Made by a program: the position numbers and the translations under genes. From Pseudoalteromonas sp. P1-25 (GTDB lineage Bacteria; Pseudomonadota; Gammaproteobacteria; Enterobacterales; Alteromonadaceae): 64,000 nucleotides of DNA. How positions within the stretch are numbered: the first letter of the stretch is position 1; every line of letters starts with the position of its first letter. This document shows, piece after piece, positions 23,311 to 32,131 of this stretch. The notes beneath the pieces were generated by a model. That model worked only from the letters and a program-made list of their open reading frames with translations. It made no database searches and was not told the origin of the DNA. The DNA is taken from contig NZ_LKDW01000004.1 in the NCBI RefSeq assembly GCF_001401805.1, forward strand, positions 62,001 to 126,000. Direction: 5' to 3'.

Positions 23311-23341
23311 AAGAAAAAAGGCTCAAATAAATTTGAGCCTT
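23311..23341 (-). terminator. Rho-independent terminator of the TonB receptor gene
   Basis: AAGGCTCAAAT (23318-23328) and ATTTGAGCCTT (23331-23341) form the stem. Read on the minus strand it is followed by TTTTTTC. It separates the receptor from the downstream TPR-sulfotransferase. Confidence 0.85.
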
Positions 23342-23368
23342 ACAACATTGTTTAAAAGTGACTATAAA

Positions 23369-25786
23369 TTATATTTCAAATTTGTAGTTAAATTTAACGC
23401 CTACCGTAAGCGGGCGGTTAACATAGTGGCCGTAGTTACGCTGTATGTCAGCACCGTTTGCAGTTGTTATGTCTGCATCTGAGCGACGAACCGATGTAAA
23501 TGCATATTTATTAAATAGATTATCAACATAAAGAGTTGTTGACCACTCATCGGCTGTTAACTTAGCAGAAATATTACTTAAGCTATAACCTGGTAGTGTT
23601 TCACCGCTGTCATGCAAACCTACTTTTGAAAGTACATCGCTTTGCGCGGTTAAACCGTAGTTAATATCAAGGGTTTTGTCGCTAAATACATCTGTTTGGT
23701 AGTTTACACCCATTGAGAACTGATGCTCTGGCGAGCCCGGTAAACGGTCGCCGTCTTCTGCGCCATCTGTGCCATCGGCGTTAAATAAAAATGGTGCATC
23801 TGAGGTTAGCTCTGCTTTTGTATATGCATAAGTTGCGTACACGGTAAACGAGTCAGATAAAATGGCACGGGTAGATAGCTCAACCCCTTTTGCGTTTGCA
23901 CTGCCTGCGTTTGAAAGATAAGTTAATTGGCCTACATCAGTAGCGCCCGTAATTTGTGCATCATCCCAATCTACGTTAAATAACGCGGCGTTAAAGTGTA
24001 GCTGGCTTTTAAGCCAGGTGCTTTTAAAGCCTAACTCGTAGTTTGTTGTAGTGTCGGCTTCAAATAATAATTCGTCAGGTTTACCACAGCCTGTTTGTTG
24101 ATCTTCAGGGATTGGATCTGGGCAAGACACTAAACCGTTTGAGCCGCCAATTCTAAAGCCTTCACTCACTGTTACATAAGCCATTACTGAATCAGTAAAT
24201 TGATATTTAGCATTAAATTTAAATAAGTTACCGTTATCGCCGGCTTTGTCTTTTTCGTAAGCAACGGTGATTGCATCAGGGTCTGCATCGCCATAAAGAG
24301 TATTTGCAAGCGGGAAGTCAAAAGCCGCTTGCGACTCTACATCGTATTCGTAAAAACGTGCACCGATAGTAATATCTAACTTTTCGTTAACTTGATAGCC
24401 AACTTCACCAAATAGTGCGGACTCAGTAACTTCACTTTTTGTAAGCTCTAAGTATTCTAATGAGTCAGGTCTTAGCTGCGCGCCGCCAAAGTTATCGATA
24501 GCGAATTGGTCAAACCCAGGTGTAAACTCTCTGCTTGATGCTTCTGTTTCGGTTTTGTTGTAAAACGCGCCTACAATCCAATTTAGGTCGCTGTCGCTTT
24601 GCGATACTAAACGCAGCTCTTGCGTAAAGGTATCTTCTTCATCAACCTCTCGGGTAAATGCTGAGAATGAAGGGAACTCTTCATAACCGTAATCAAGGCG
24701 AATAAGTAAATCGGTTTGGTCGCGTTGGCCGTCGGCATCAAAGCTCGAAATACCGGTTGCCGATACAAGCTCTGCAAAACCTAAGTCGGCTTTTAGCTCG
24801 AGGCTTAGTAGTTGATCTTCTTTTTCGCGCGGCTCTTCATAACGATAAGCCGACTCGTACTTACCTACAATATCGCTTAAACCGTTATCATCGTTTAGGC
24901 TGTTGTAATGAACAATTGAACGGCCTTCGCTGTCTTGGTTTTGATAAAAGTAATTAAGCGTTCCTTCAAATGTTTCGCTTGGTTTGAAGCGTACCGAAAT
25001 GCGCCCAGTCGTGGTGGTTTCGCCGTTAGCATCTTCAACATTTTTAATATTGTTGTTTACTTCGTCGGCGTTGCTCCAATCAGGGTCCGGTAGCGATACA
25101 CCTGGTTCGCGCACTGTATAAGCATAATCAATAAAGCCTGGGTCTTCGTATACGTTTAAGCTTGCACGTACAGCTAATTTATCTTCAATAATTGGCAGGT
25201 TAACAATAAAGCCACCTTCGCCGCCTAATGAGTCACTTTCTTGGGTTTGAAATAGGTCACCAAATACTTCTACTGAGGTAAAATCAAGCTCTGGCTCTTT
25301 AAGCATGTAGCGAATTGCACCGCCGAGTGTTCCAGCGCCATATAATGTGCCTTGTGGCCCAATAAGTACTTCTACGCGTTCTATGTCGACTAAACGCATA
25401 TCTACTGACACTGGAATTTCGTTAACGTATGTGGCTACGGTACCACCATCTGATGAGGGACCTGACGAGTTTGTATTTAAACCACGTACAATAATAGGCG
25501 AGCCTGAGCGACCACCTTGATCGGTAATTGTTAAACCAGGCACCCAACGCGCTACATCGGCTAGTTCGCCAATGTTTTGATCTTTCATTACATCGGCATC
25601 AAGTGCGGTAATGTTTAGCGGTGCATTTTGTACAGAGCCGCTGCGTCTGGTTGCTGTAACTTCGATTACTTCGAGCGATTTGTTTTGAGCGGTAACTTCT
25701 TCTTGCGCCACTGCAGAATTAGAAAATATAAATGCGCCAGATACAGCGCTCGAAATAGCCAAGGCTAGTAAGCTTGGTTTAAACAT
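23369..25786 (-). CDS. TonB-dependent outer-membrane receptor
   Basis: An 805-residue receptor with a signal peptide (FIFSNSAVAQ). A TonB-box-like LEVIEVTATR precedes the plug domain (about residues 50-165: LNITALDADVMKDQNIGELADVARWVPGLTI and later LIGPQGTLYGAGTLGGAIRY). The rest is a 22-strand barrel, closing with GVKFNYKFEI and its terminal hydrophobic residues. It imports a scarce ligand across the outer membrane using TonB energy. No SusD partner, siderophore genes or polysaccharidases are adjacent, so the ligand is open. The plug and barrel resemble the group that occurs with TPR-sulfotransferases. Confidence 0.9.
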   Translation of the reverse strand: MFKPSLLALAISSAVSGAFIFSNSAVAQEEVTAQNKSLEVIEVTATRRSGSVQNAPLNITALDADVMKDQNIGELADVARWVPGLTITDQGGRSGSPIIVRGLNTNSSGPSSDGGTVATYVNEIPVSVDMRLVDIERVEVLIGPQGTLYGAGTLGGAIRYMLKEPELDFTSVEVFGDLFQTQESDSLGGEGGFIVNLPIIEDKLAVRASLNVYEDPGFIDYAYTVREPGVSLPDPDWSNADEVNNNIKNVEDANGETTTTGRISVRFKPSETFEGTLNYFYQNQDSEGRSIVHYNSLNDDNGLSDIVGKYESAYRYEEPREKEDQLLSLELKADLGFAELVSATGISSFDADGQRDQTDLLIRLDYGYEEFPSFSAFTREVDEEDTFTQELRLVSQSDSDLNWIVGAFYNKTETEASSREFTPGFDQFAIDNFGGAQLRPDSLEYLELTKSEVTESALFGEVGYQVNEKLDITIGARFYEYDVESQAAFDFPLANTLYGDADPDAITVAYEKDKAGDNGNLFKFNAKYQFTDSVMAYVTVSEGFRIGGSNGLVSCPDPIPEDQQTGCGKPDELLFEADTTTNYELGFKSTWLKSQLHFNAALFNVDWDDAQITGATDVGQLTYLSNAGSANAKGVELSTRAILSDSFTVYATYAYTKAELTSDAPFLFNADGTDGAEDGDRLPGSPEHQFSMGVNYQTDVFSDKTLDINYGLTAQSDVLSKVGLHDSGETLPGYSLSNISAKLTADEWSTTLYVDNLFNKYAFTSVRRSDADITTANGADIQRNYGHYVNRPLTVGVKFNYKFEI

Positions 25787-26198
25787 AAAAAGTGATCCCC
25801 AGATTTAAAATTTAACACCAGTTAATGTAGGTTAATTAGTTTATCAGGGAGTTAAAGTGGTGGGAATGCTAAAATGAATTTTAATTCACTTTTTTAGAAT
25901 AAATATAGGTTAGCTTTAGCGGGAGATAATATAAATATGTATAACATCCAAACAATTGGCTAATTAAGGTACAAGCGAGCATGTTTTACTCGTTGAGTAA
26001 ATGTAAATAGCAGCTCGCATTGGTTTATTACCTAAATGTGTTAATACAGTTAAAAAACCTATAAGGCCCTGTTGAATATTTTACTAAACAGCATTTATTC
26101 ACGTTTTAGCACTATAAAAGTGAAGTTTGATCCCCATTAACCCTTCATACCGTAAGCTATAGCATTTCGTACTAAAGTACGCGTATTAAGGAATATTT
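25787..26198. other. 412-base divergent intergenic region
   Basis: AT-rich spacer between the divergent TonB receptor and flavin oxidoreductase genes. I see no gene. A small inverted repeat CTGTT/AACAG spans 26069-26091. Promoters for both genes are expected here but I cannot place them with confidence. Confidence 0.6.
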
Positions 26199-27293
26199 AT
26201 GAGTCAATTATTCTCACCTTTAAAGCTCGGTGAACTCACTCTAGACAACCGTATTATTATTGCGCCTATGTGCCAGTACTCAGCACACAATGGAGCTGCC
26301 AGTGATTGGCACACCATCCATCTCGGGCAATTGAGCTTAAGTGGTGCAGGGTTATTAATATTAGAGGCCACCGCGGTAAACCCAGAGGGGCGCATTAGTT
26401 ACGGCGATCTAGGGCTTTGGAACAGCGAAACTCAGCAAGCATTAGATAAAAGTTTAAAAGCGGTTAGACAATATAGCCCTATGCCTATTGGTATTCAGCT
26501 TGCGCATGCTGGGCGTAAAGCATCTACAGAAAAACCATGGGATGGTGGTGGCGCATTAAACCCAACGGATGAAAACGGCTGGCAAACGCTCGCGCCTTCA
26601 GCAGTTGCGTATGACGATAATAGCCCAGTCCCCAAAGCCATGAGCCAATCCGACATAGACTCATTAATTAACGACTTTGTTAGCGCGGCTAAACGTGCTG
26701 ATGAGCTGGGCATTAATTTAATTGAGCTACATGCTGCACATGGTTATTTGTTACACCAGTTTTTATCACCTTTAAGTAACAAGCGCGATGATGAATATGG
26801 CGGTAGTTTGCAAAACCGTATGCGTATTGTGCTAGACGTATTTAATGCTGTGCGCGCAGAGTTTAACAGTAGCAAACCCGTGGGTATTCGTATTTCAGCG
26901 ACTGATTGGGTTGAAGGTGGTTGGGATTTAGATCAATCAATAGCGCTTGCCAAGGCACTTGATGAGCTTGGCTGCGATTTTATGCACGTAAGTACAGCAG
27001 GGCTAAGCCCAAAACAGCAAATACCAGTAAAACCTAACTTTCAGGTGCCATTTGCAACGGCTATTAAAAAGGCCGTAAGCATGCCTGTTATAGCCGTTGG
27101 TTTAATTACCGAGCCACAACAAGCCGAAAATATTGTTAGCGAGCAGCAAGCAGACGGTGTGGCCCTTGCCCGTGGTATTTTATATAACCCGCATTGGCCT
27201 TGGCATGCCGCAGCCGAGCTTGGCGCAACTGTTAAAGCACCAAAGCAGTATTTGCGCTCTAGTCCGCATGGGCAGCCTTCACCTATTAAGTAA
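26199..27293 (+). CDS. Old yellow enzyme-family NADH:flavin oxidoreductase (YqjM-like)
   Basis: A 364-residue FMN-dependent TIM-barrel ene-reductase. N-terminal LFSPLKLGELTLDNRIIIAPMCQYSA matches the YqjM subgroup, in which the cysteine of MCQYS tunes the flavin. The substrate-binding histidines lie in the LIELHAAHGYLLHQFLSPL segment, and the FMN phosphate site is VGLIT followed by VALARGILYNPHW. Such enzymes reduce electrophilic alkenes of quinones, enones or nitro-compounds and may serve oxidative-stress protection. RBS AAGGA precedes the ATG. The MFS gene follows in the same direction 78 bases later, possibly in the same transcript. Confidence 0.9.
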   Translation: MSQLFSPLKLGELTLDNRIIIAPMCQYSAHNGAASDWHTIHLGQLSLSGAGLLILEATAVNPEGRISYGDLGLWNSETQQALDKSLKAVRQYSPMPIGIQLAHAGRKASTEKPWDGGGALNPTDENGWQTLAPSAVAYDDNSPVPKAMSQSDIDSLINDFVSAAKRADELGINLIELHAAHGYLLHQFLSPLSNKRDDEYGGSLQNRMRIVLDVFNAVRAEFNSSKPVGIRISATDWVEGGWDLDQSIALAKALDELGCDFMHVSTAGLSPKQQIPVKPNFQVPFATAIKKAVSMPVIAVGLITEPQQAENIVSEQQADGVALARGILYNPHWPWHAAAELGATVKAPKQYLRSSPHGQPSPIK

Positions 27294-27371
27294 CTTATAT
27301 TTTTACATTTACCATGGCTACCCGCTGCATTTATTTGCAGTGGGTTTTATTTTTATAAATTAGAGTGTTTC

Positions 27372-28550
27372 ATGAACCAAACTGCTGCACACCCTGTGCA
27401 AATAAGTAATACCTTAGTGAGCATTATTGCGTTGTGCTGTGGCCTTATTGTGGCAAATATTTATTATGCCCAGCCAATCATTGAGTTATTAGCGCCCGAT
27501 GTTGGCTTAAGTGCACATAGCGCAAGTTTTATTGTGTCGCTTACTCAAATTGGTTATGCGTTAGGACTGTTTTTTTTAGTGCCATTGGCTGATTTAGTCG
27601 AAAACAAACGCTTAATGCTAATTACTTTAGCGATAACATTTTTAAGTTTAATAGGCGCAGGTTTGGCGCAAAGCCCGGGAGTAATGTTAGTTTTATGCTT
27701 ACTCGTTGGGGCAAGCTCTGTATCGGTGCAGGTATTAATACCGCTTGCTGCGCATTTATCGTCAGATGAAAAACGCGGGCAAGTACTGGGTAATATAATG
27801 GCGGGGCTGTTATTGGGTATTTTATTAGCGAGGCCAGTTTCAAGCTTAATAGCCGATCACTTTGGTTGGCGAGCTGTATTTTACTTTGCCGCAGGTTGTA
27901 TGGCATTTATAGCCAGTGTTATCTATTTTGCGATACCGAGCAGGCAACCAACACAAAATACAACGTACTTTAAGTTATTAAAATCGCTTAAGCAGCTAAT
28001 AATACAGCAGCCAGTGCTGCGTCAACGGGCGCTGTATCAAGCGCTTATGTTTGCCTCTTTTAGCTTATTTTGGACCAGTGTACCGGTTGTATTAGCCAGA
28101 GAGTATGGTTTATCGCAAACACACATCGCGCTCTTTGCGCTTGTTGGGGCCGCAGGCGCTATTGCGGCCCCCATTGTTGGGCGTTTAGCCGACAAAGGCT
28201 ATACACATCAGTTATCGTTATTGGCAAAAGTGATTGCCGCAGCGTGCTTTTTACCCAGTATATTTGAGCTACCACAAGGCGTGATTATTTTAGCGCTTAC
28301 GGGTATGTTTATTGATTTTGCTGTGCAGGCAAATATGGTGCTGGGTCAGCGAGTGGTATATTCATTAGAGCCACAAAGCCGTGCTCGCTTAAACGCCATT
28401 TACATGACCAGTATTTTTGTAGGTGGGGCGCTTGGCTCGTTAATGGCAAGCCCATTATACGAAGCTGGTGGCTGGCAAAGCGTGGCGTTAGTAGCAGCGG
28501 GTATGCCAGTTATATCACTAATCGGCTATTTAATAACAAGTAGAAAGTAG
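27372..28550 (+). CDS. MFS transporter
   Basis: A 392-residue major facilitator with about 12 hydrophobic helices. The loop 2-3 motif LADLVENKRLM and second-half GRLADKG are recognisable remnants of motif A. It resembles the YnfM-like/arabinose-efflux group of exporters. The substrate is unknown. It follows the YqjM-like gene closely and ends at a strong bidirectional terminator. Confidence 0.85.
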   Translation: MNQTAAHPVQISNTLVSIIALCCGLIVANIYYAQPIIELLAPDVGLSAHSASFIVSLTQIGYALGLFFLVPLADLVENKRLMLITLAITFLSLIGAGLAQSPGVMLVLCLLVGASSVSVQVLIPLAAHLSSDEKRGQVLGNIMAGLLLGILLARPVSSLIADHFGWRAVFYFAAGCMAFIASVIYFAIPSRQPTQNTTYFKLLKSLKQLIIQQPVLRQRALYQALMFASFSLFWTSVPVVLAREYGLSQTHIALFALVGAAGAIAAPIVGRLADKGYTHQLSLLAKVIAAACFLPSIFELPQGVIILALTGMFIDFAVQANMVLGQRVVYSLEPQSRARLNAIYMTSIFVGGALGSLMASPLYEAGGWQSVALVAAGMPVISLIGYLITSRK

Positions 28551-28582
28551 CGCGGTATAAATCATAAAAGGGTTTATTATTT

Positions 28583-28615
28583 AAAAGGCCAGCGCAGTTA
28601 TGTGCCGGCCTTTTT
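28583..28615. terminator. Bidirectional terminator
   Basis: AAAAGGCC (28583-28590) pairs with GGCCTTTT, with inner bases GCGCA and TGTGC adding an imperfect stem around a GTTA loop. It is followed by TTTTT on the plus strand and by a T-run on the minus strand, serving the convergent MFS and EamA genes. Confidence 0.88.
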
Positions 28616-28625
28616 ACAGAAGCGA

Positions 28626-29483
28626 TTATTGTTTTTTAACACTCGAAAATGAGCTACCCACCGAGGCTATAATCACCAATAAAATAGCCAACCATTGCCA
28701 CAGGGTTAATAACTCGCCAAGTATAATAAACCCAGCAAGAGCAGCAAATGCAGGCTCTAAACTTAGCATAATACTAAACCCTTGAGCGGGCATATTGCGC
28801 AGGGCAACCATTTCAAGCGTATAGGGCAGCGCGCTTGATAAAATAGCAATGCCAATGCCCAGCGGTATTACACTCCATGTAAACGCACTGCTTTGTAATA
28901 TGCCGCCATAAGGTACAAGTACAATGGCTGCAACAGTCATACCCAAAGCAACCGTTGCGCCGCCCGAGCTTTGCGTGCCTGTTTTTTTACCAAATAAAAT
29001 ATAGGCTGCCCAACAGGCACCAGCACCTAGCGCAAGTACTACGCCTATTGGGTCTAGGCTCTCTTGGCTGCTCATATCCGGTAGTAATAGTAAAATACCC
29101 GCAATGGCACACGCTACCCAAAACAAGTCGCGCTTTGCGCGTGAGCTAAATAACGCCACAGCGAGTGGGCCGGTAAATTCAAGCGCAACACCTATTCCTA
29201 AAGGGATACGCTCTATGGCGTAATAAAATAAAATGTTCATTCCGCCTAAGCTTAAACCGTATATTACAATTGAAAGTCGATTACCTTTAGCCGGCAGCTT
29301 TTTCCATGGTTTAAATATTAAACACAGAATAAGTGCAGAAAAGCCAAGCCTAAGCGCGGTGGTGCCTTCAGGGCCTATAATCGGAAATAGCTGCTTAGCA
29401 AATGAAGCGCCAGATTGAATTGTGATCATGGCTAAAATTACGCACACAAGCGCGAGCAAAAAGTTTTTAGTGGATGATTGCAT
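28626..29483 (-). CDS. EamA/DMT-superfamily exporter, RhtA-like
   Basis: A protein of about 285 residues with ten hydrophobic helices in two EamA repeats. The first includes GASFAKQLFPIIGPEGTTALRL and the second covers about residues 145-280. The overall layout resembles RhtA, the inner-membrane threonine/homoserine exporter. I start at the ATG at 29483 (AAGGAA upstream), because the longer frame begins with TTG. With the ThrE-type and LysE-type genes this is a third putative amino-acid exporter in the window. The substrate is inferred. Confidence 0.82.
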   Translation of the reverse strand: MQSSTKNFLLALVCVILAMITIQSGASFAKQLFPIIGPEGTTALRLGFSALILCLIFKPWKKLPAKGNRLSIVIYGLSLGGMNILFYYAIERIPLGIGVALEFTGPLAVALFSSRAKRDLFWVACAIAGILLLLPDMSSQESLDPIGVVLALGAGACWAAYILFGKKTGTQSSGGATVALGMTVAAIVLVPYGGILQSSAFTWSVIPLGIGIAILSSALPYTLEMVALRNMPAQGFSIMLSLEPAFAALAGFIILGELLTLWQWLAILLVIIASVGSSFSSVKKQ

Positions 29484-29654
29484 TGTTTTCCTTGGTAACA
29501 ATCGTCTAGTTTTGCGCAGTGTATCTGTTTTTTATTAGCTAAGTAATAGCTTATATGGCGTACAAATTAAATTTGGGAGGGAGTAACTAATATGTGCGAT
29601 GAATTTGCGTAACTACTGATAAATAACCAAAAGCAAAGGCTGGGTGCCCTTAAA

Positions 29655-29685
29655 ATAAAAAAGCCAGCGAATAGATCACTGGCTT
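29655..29685 (-). terminator. Rho-independent terminator of the GntR-family gene
   Basis: AAGCCAG (29661-29667) pairs with CTGGCTT (29679-29685), with an inner GA/TC pair. On the minus strand it is followed by TTTTTTATTTT. Confidence 0.82.
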
Positions 29686-29703
29686 AAAAACGTTTAGGCT
29701 GTT

Positions 29704-30453
29704 TTAGTGTGTTTTGCTAGCACTTTTAACTAGGCCATCTAAAGAATAAAGGCCACGTTTTTCATCGTTTTTACGTTTGATCTCTTCAAGAGCACGTGCT
29801 TCAACAGCATCAAATAATGCATTAATTAAACGGTTAAAGTGTTTATGCATTGCCGTTCGTGCGGCGCTTGCATCGTGGGTTTGCAGCGCATTATAAATAG
29901 CGGTGTGCTCATCCATTACGCAATCGTTATTGTTTTTACACACACTGCCGTAATCAGCCACAATTTGTGAATTGTTTAAACGTAAATCCCATAAATTTGC
30001 CACCGCATACTCAAGGGCTTTGTTACGTGTAGCTCGCGCTATTATTTCGTGAAACTCTCGGTCTGCTTGTTCTACATATAAGCCTTTTTCCATGGCTATT
30101 AGCGTTTGCTTTAATTGAGCTAGTTCTTCATCGGTGATTGATTGAGCGGCAAGTGCGGCTATTTCACCTTCAATGAGTGCGCGGGCTTGGGTTAGTTCAA
30201 ACGCGCTGATCTCTTTAGTTTTTACAGATGTTTCTTGTTGTTCTATTACATAGACGCCAGAGCCGGTTTTAACCTCTACGCGGCCTCGTACTTCTAATGC
30301 AATAATAGCTTCACGAATTGTTGGGCGGCTTACGTCAAACATGTCGGCAAGTTCTCGCTCTGGTGGTAAACGACTCCCAGCAGAAAACTCTCCTTGGTTT
30401 ATCAAAGCTTCAACTTTATCAACAATGCGCCAAAATAAGCGACGGTTTCCCAT
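29704..30453 (-). CDS. FadR/GntR-family transcriptional regulator (FCD domain)
   Basis: A 249-residue regulator. The winged helix-turn-helix (about residues 8-68) has FSAGSRLPPERELADMFDVS and RPTIREAIIALE. The C-terminal all-helical FCD domain holds the metal/ligand histidines in the segments FHEIIARATRN, CVMDEHTAIY and AMHKHFNRL. The subfamily includes ExuR/UxuR/LldR-like sensors of sugar acids and carboxylates. It stands alone here, flanked by a terminator and 355 bases of spacer, so its targets may lie elsewhere. Confidence 0.87.
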   Translation of the reverse strand: MGNRRLFWRIVDKVEALINQGEFSAGSRLPPERELADMFDVSRPTIREAIIALEVRGRVEVKTGSGVYVIEQQETSVKTKEISAFELTQARALIEGEIAALAAQSITDEELAQLKQTLIAMEKGLYVEQADREFHEIIARATRNKALEYAVANLWDLRLNNSQIVADYGSVCKNNNDCVMDEHTAIYNALQTHDASAARTAMHKHFNRLINALFDAVEARALEEIKRKNDEKRGLYSLDGLVKSASKTH

Positions 30454-30808
30454 ATTCTACCTTTATTACCTTAAGGAATAGCGGCTAATAGGCCTCAATA
30501 GCCTAAACCTACTGTTATTAGCAGAGGTTACCCCAAAATTCACTATTATGTCAAAATTCTAAAGTGTTGTAACGGTCATATAATATTATAAATGAGTGTT
30601 AACCTGTTTATGTTACCAATTTAGTATAAATTTTAATAATTGGCTAGCTTGATTGGTCATGTTTTTATGTGGTAAGTTAGCTTTACTCTTTTAGTAAAGA
30701 GAAGTTAGGGCGTATTAATTATCTGTACTCGATAAAAATAAGTAAGCCGATAATTTTATATTTGCCCTAACCTTGATTGCCCACGGATGGGGGTCAACTT
30801 TAGTAAGC
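30454..30808. other. 355-base intergenic region upstream of the GntR-family gene
   Basis: No gene seen. A 12-base perfect palindrome TATAATATTATA (30579-30590) lies in the expected promoter region of the regulator and could be an operator, but low complexity makes this weak. Confidence 0.5.
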
Positions 30809-31801
30809 TTAAGCGCTTGTGTCATTAGGGTAAACGACCCCAAGCTGTTTTCTTGCGGTATCAAGTACGTTCATTACGTCGCGGGCAAGCTTATGTGTAT
30901 TAACATCTGACTCTAGCTTTTTAGCGTTGGCGGTTTGTATAAAGTGCGCAACTTCGTACTTCATAAAGTGCTCATCAAACTCATCAGAAATAACTTCAAC
31001 TTCTCCGCTATTAGAAACAAACTCTATGTGTTTTAACTGCGACACGGCATGTATTCGCAAACGGCCGCGCTCGCCTTGTATTTCGGTAATGTTATCGCCT
31101 TGAGAAATTTTTGAATAGCTAATAACGGCTTGTTTATCATCGTAATTTAATAATACGTCGCCTGCACCATCTACGCCCGTATCTAATAGCACACCACTGG
31201 CACTCACGCGCTGTGGGGCGCCCCAAAGCGCGATGAGTAGGTAAAGTGGATACACGCCTAAATCGAGTAAAGCGCCGTTGGCAAATTCGGGTAAAAAGGT
31301 ATTTGGACGCTCGCCGTTTTTGTATTTATCGTATCGTGATGAGTATTGACTGTATTGCCCAATAAACTTGCGCGGTGTACCAATTTTTTCAAGCGCACTT
31401 TTAAGTCGCGCAAAGTTTGGCAAATGCGTGGTCATCATTGCTTCCATATAAAGGCGCTTATTGGCTTTGGCTGCAGTTAAAATAGCGTTTAGCTCTTGGC
31501 TATTTGCAGCTGAAGGTTTTTCGCCTAGTACATGTTTGCCTGCCTCTAGGCACATTACTGCATATTGCTTGTGTAGGCTGTTTGGCGCTGCAATGTAAAC
31601 CGCATCAACATTGGGATCTTGGCATACCTGCTCAACAGAGGTGAAAATTTTTACATCGGTATTAGGGTGATTAGATAAAAAGGCTTCGCCGCTTGATTGC
31701 TTGCGAGAGCACACACCGTATAAATTAAATACAGGTAACGTATTAGCTGCGTTTAATAAGGTATCACTAATAAAATTTGTACCGACAATGACAAAGTTCA
31801 T
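30809..31801 (-). CDS. Gfo/Idh/MocA-family oxidoreductase
   Basis: A 330-residue NAD(P)-dependent oxidoreductase. The Rossmann domain begins MNFVIVGTNFISDTLL, with AAPNSLH and the conserved EKP of HVLGEKPSAAN (residues about 90-96). The C-terminal beta-sheet domain contains GALLDLGVYPLYLL. Members oxidise or reduce sugars, inositols or related alcohols; the substrate is not identifiable. A strong AAGGAGC site precedes the ATG. The gene is monocistronic. Confidence 0.85.
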   Translation of the reverse strand: MNFVIVGTNFISDTLLNAANTLPVFNLYGVCSRKQSSGEAFLSNHPNTDVKIFTSVEQVCQDPNVDAVYIAAPNSLHKQYAVMCLEAGKHVLGEKPSAANSQELNAILTAAKANKRLYMEAMMTTHLPNFARLKSALEKIGTPRKFIGQYSQYSSRYDKYKNGERPNTFLPEFANGALLDLGVYPLYLLIALWGAPQRVSASGVLLDTGVDGAGDVLLNYDDKQAVISYSKISQGDNITEIQGERGRLRIHAVSQLKHIEFVSNSGEVEVISDEFDEHFMKYEVAHFIQTANAKKLESDVNTHKLARDVMNVLDTARKQLGVVYPNDTSA

Positions 31802-31863
31802 GCCTGCTCCTTAGCTTAAATAATAAGAGCCGTTACTTTAACATTTTTTAGCCCTGTATGCTT

Positions 31864-32131
31864 TAGGGCGTGTTGACCTTTGGTGGTTGAATTTACAGCA
31901 GTATGTTTGGTTTTTAGGCAAGGCAGAGCCTATGTAGTGTGGTTATTCCCCATAAATAGGCGATAACGCAGCATAAAGACCAAACATGCGCTGCCCTATG
32001 GGTTCTTTCTAGGGACGATTGACTCTTTGTTGCTCGATTTTTACTTAGCCCACTAGGTTACAAACCTCGCGCCGCGATTAAATCGCCCCTAGATTGAATA
32101 AATTTCAATCCACAAAGTTCGACACGCCCTA
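31864..32131. mobile_element. MITE with 22-base terminal inverted repeats
   Basis: A 268-base element without a gene. The left end TAGGGCGTGTTGACCTTTG (from 31864) is the inverse of the right end, whose reverse complement reads TAGGGCGTGTCGAACTTTG (to 32131). The ends differ at two positions and a one-base gap. The interior contains imperfect inverted segments. Ends in TA fit a TA-targeting (Tc1/IS630-like) transposase acting in trans, which is an inference. The right end lies inside the AraC-type gene and supplies its last codons. Confidence 0.78.

Noticed and set aside
30579..30590. TATAATATTATA as a firm regulator site
   Set aside because: It is low-complexity A/T sequence likely to occur by chance in this AT-rich spacer; kept only as a note.
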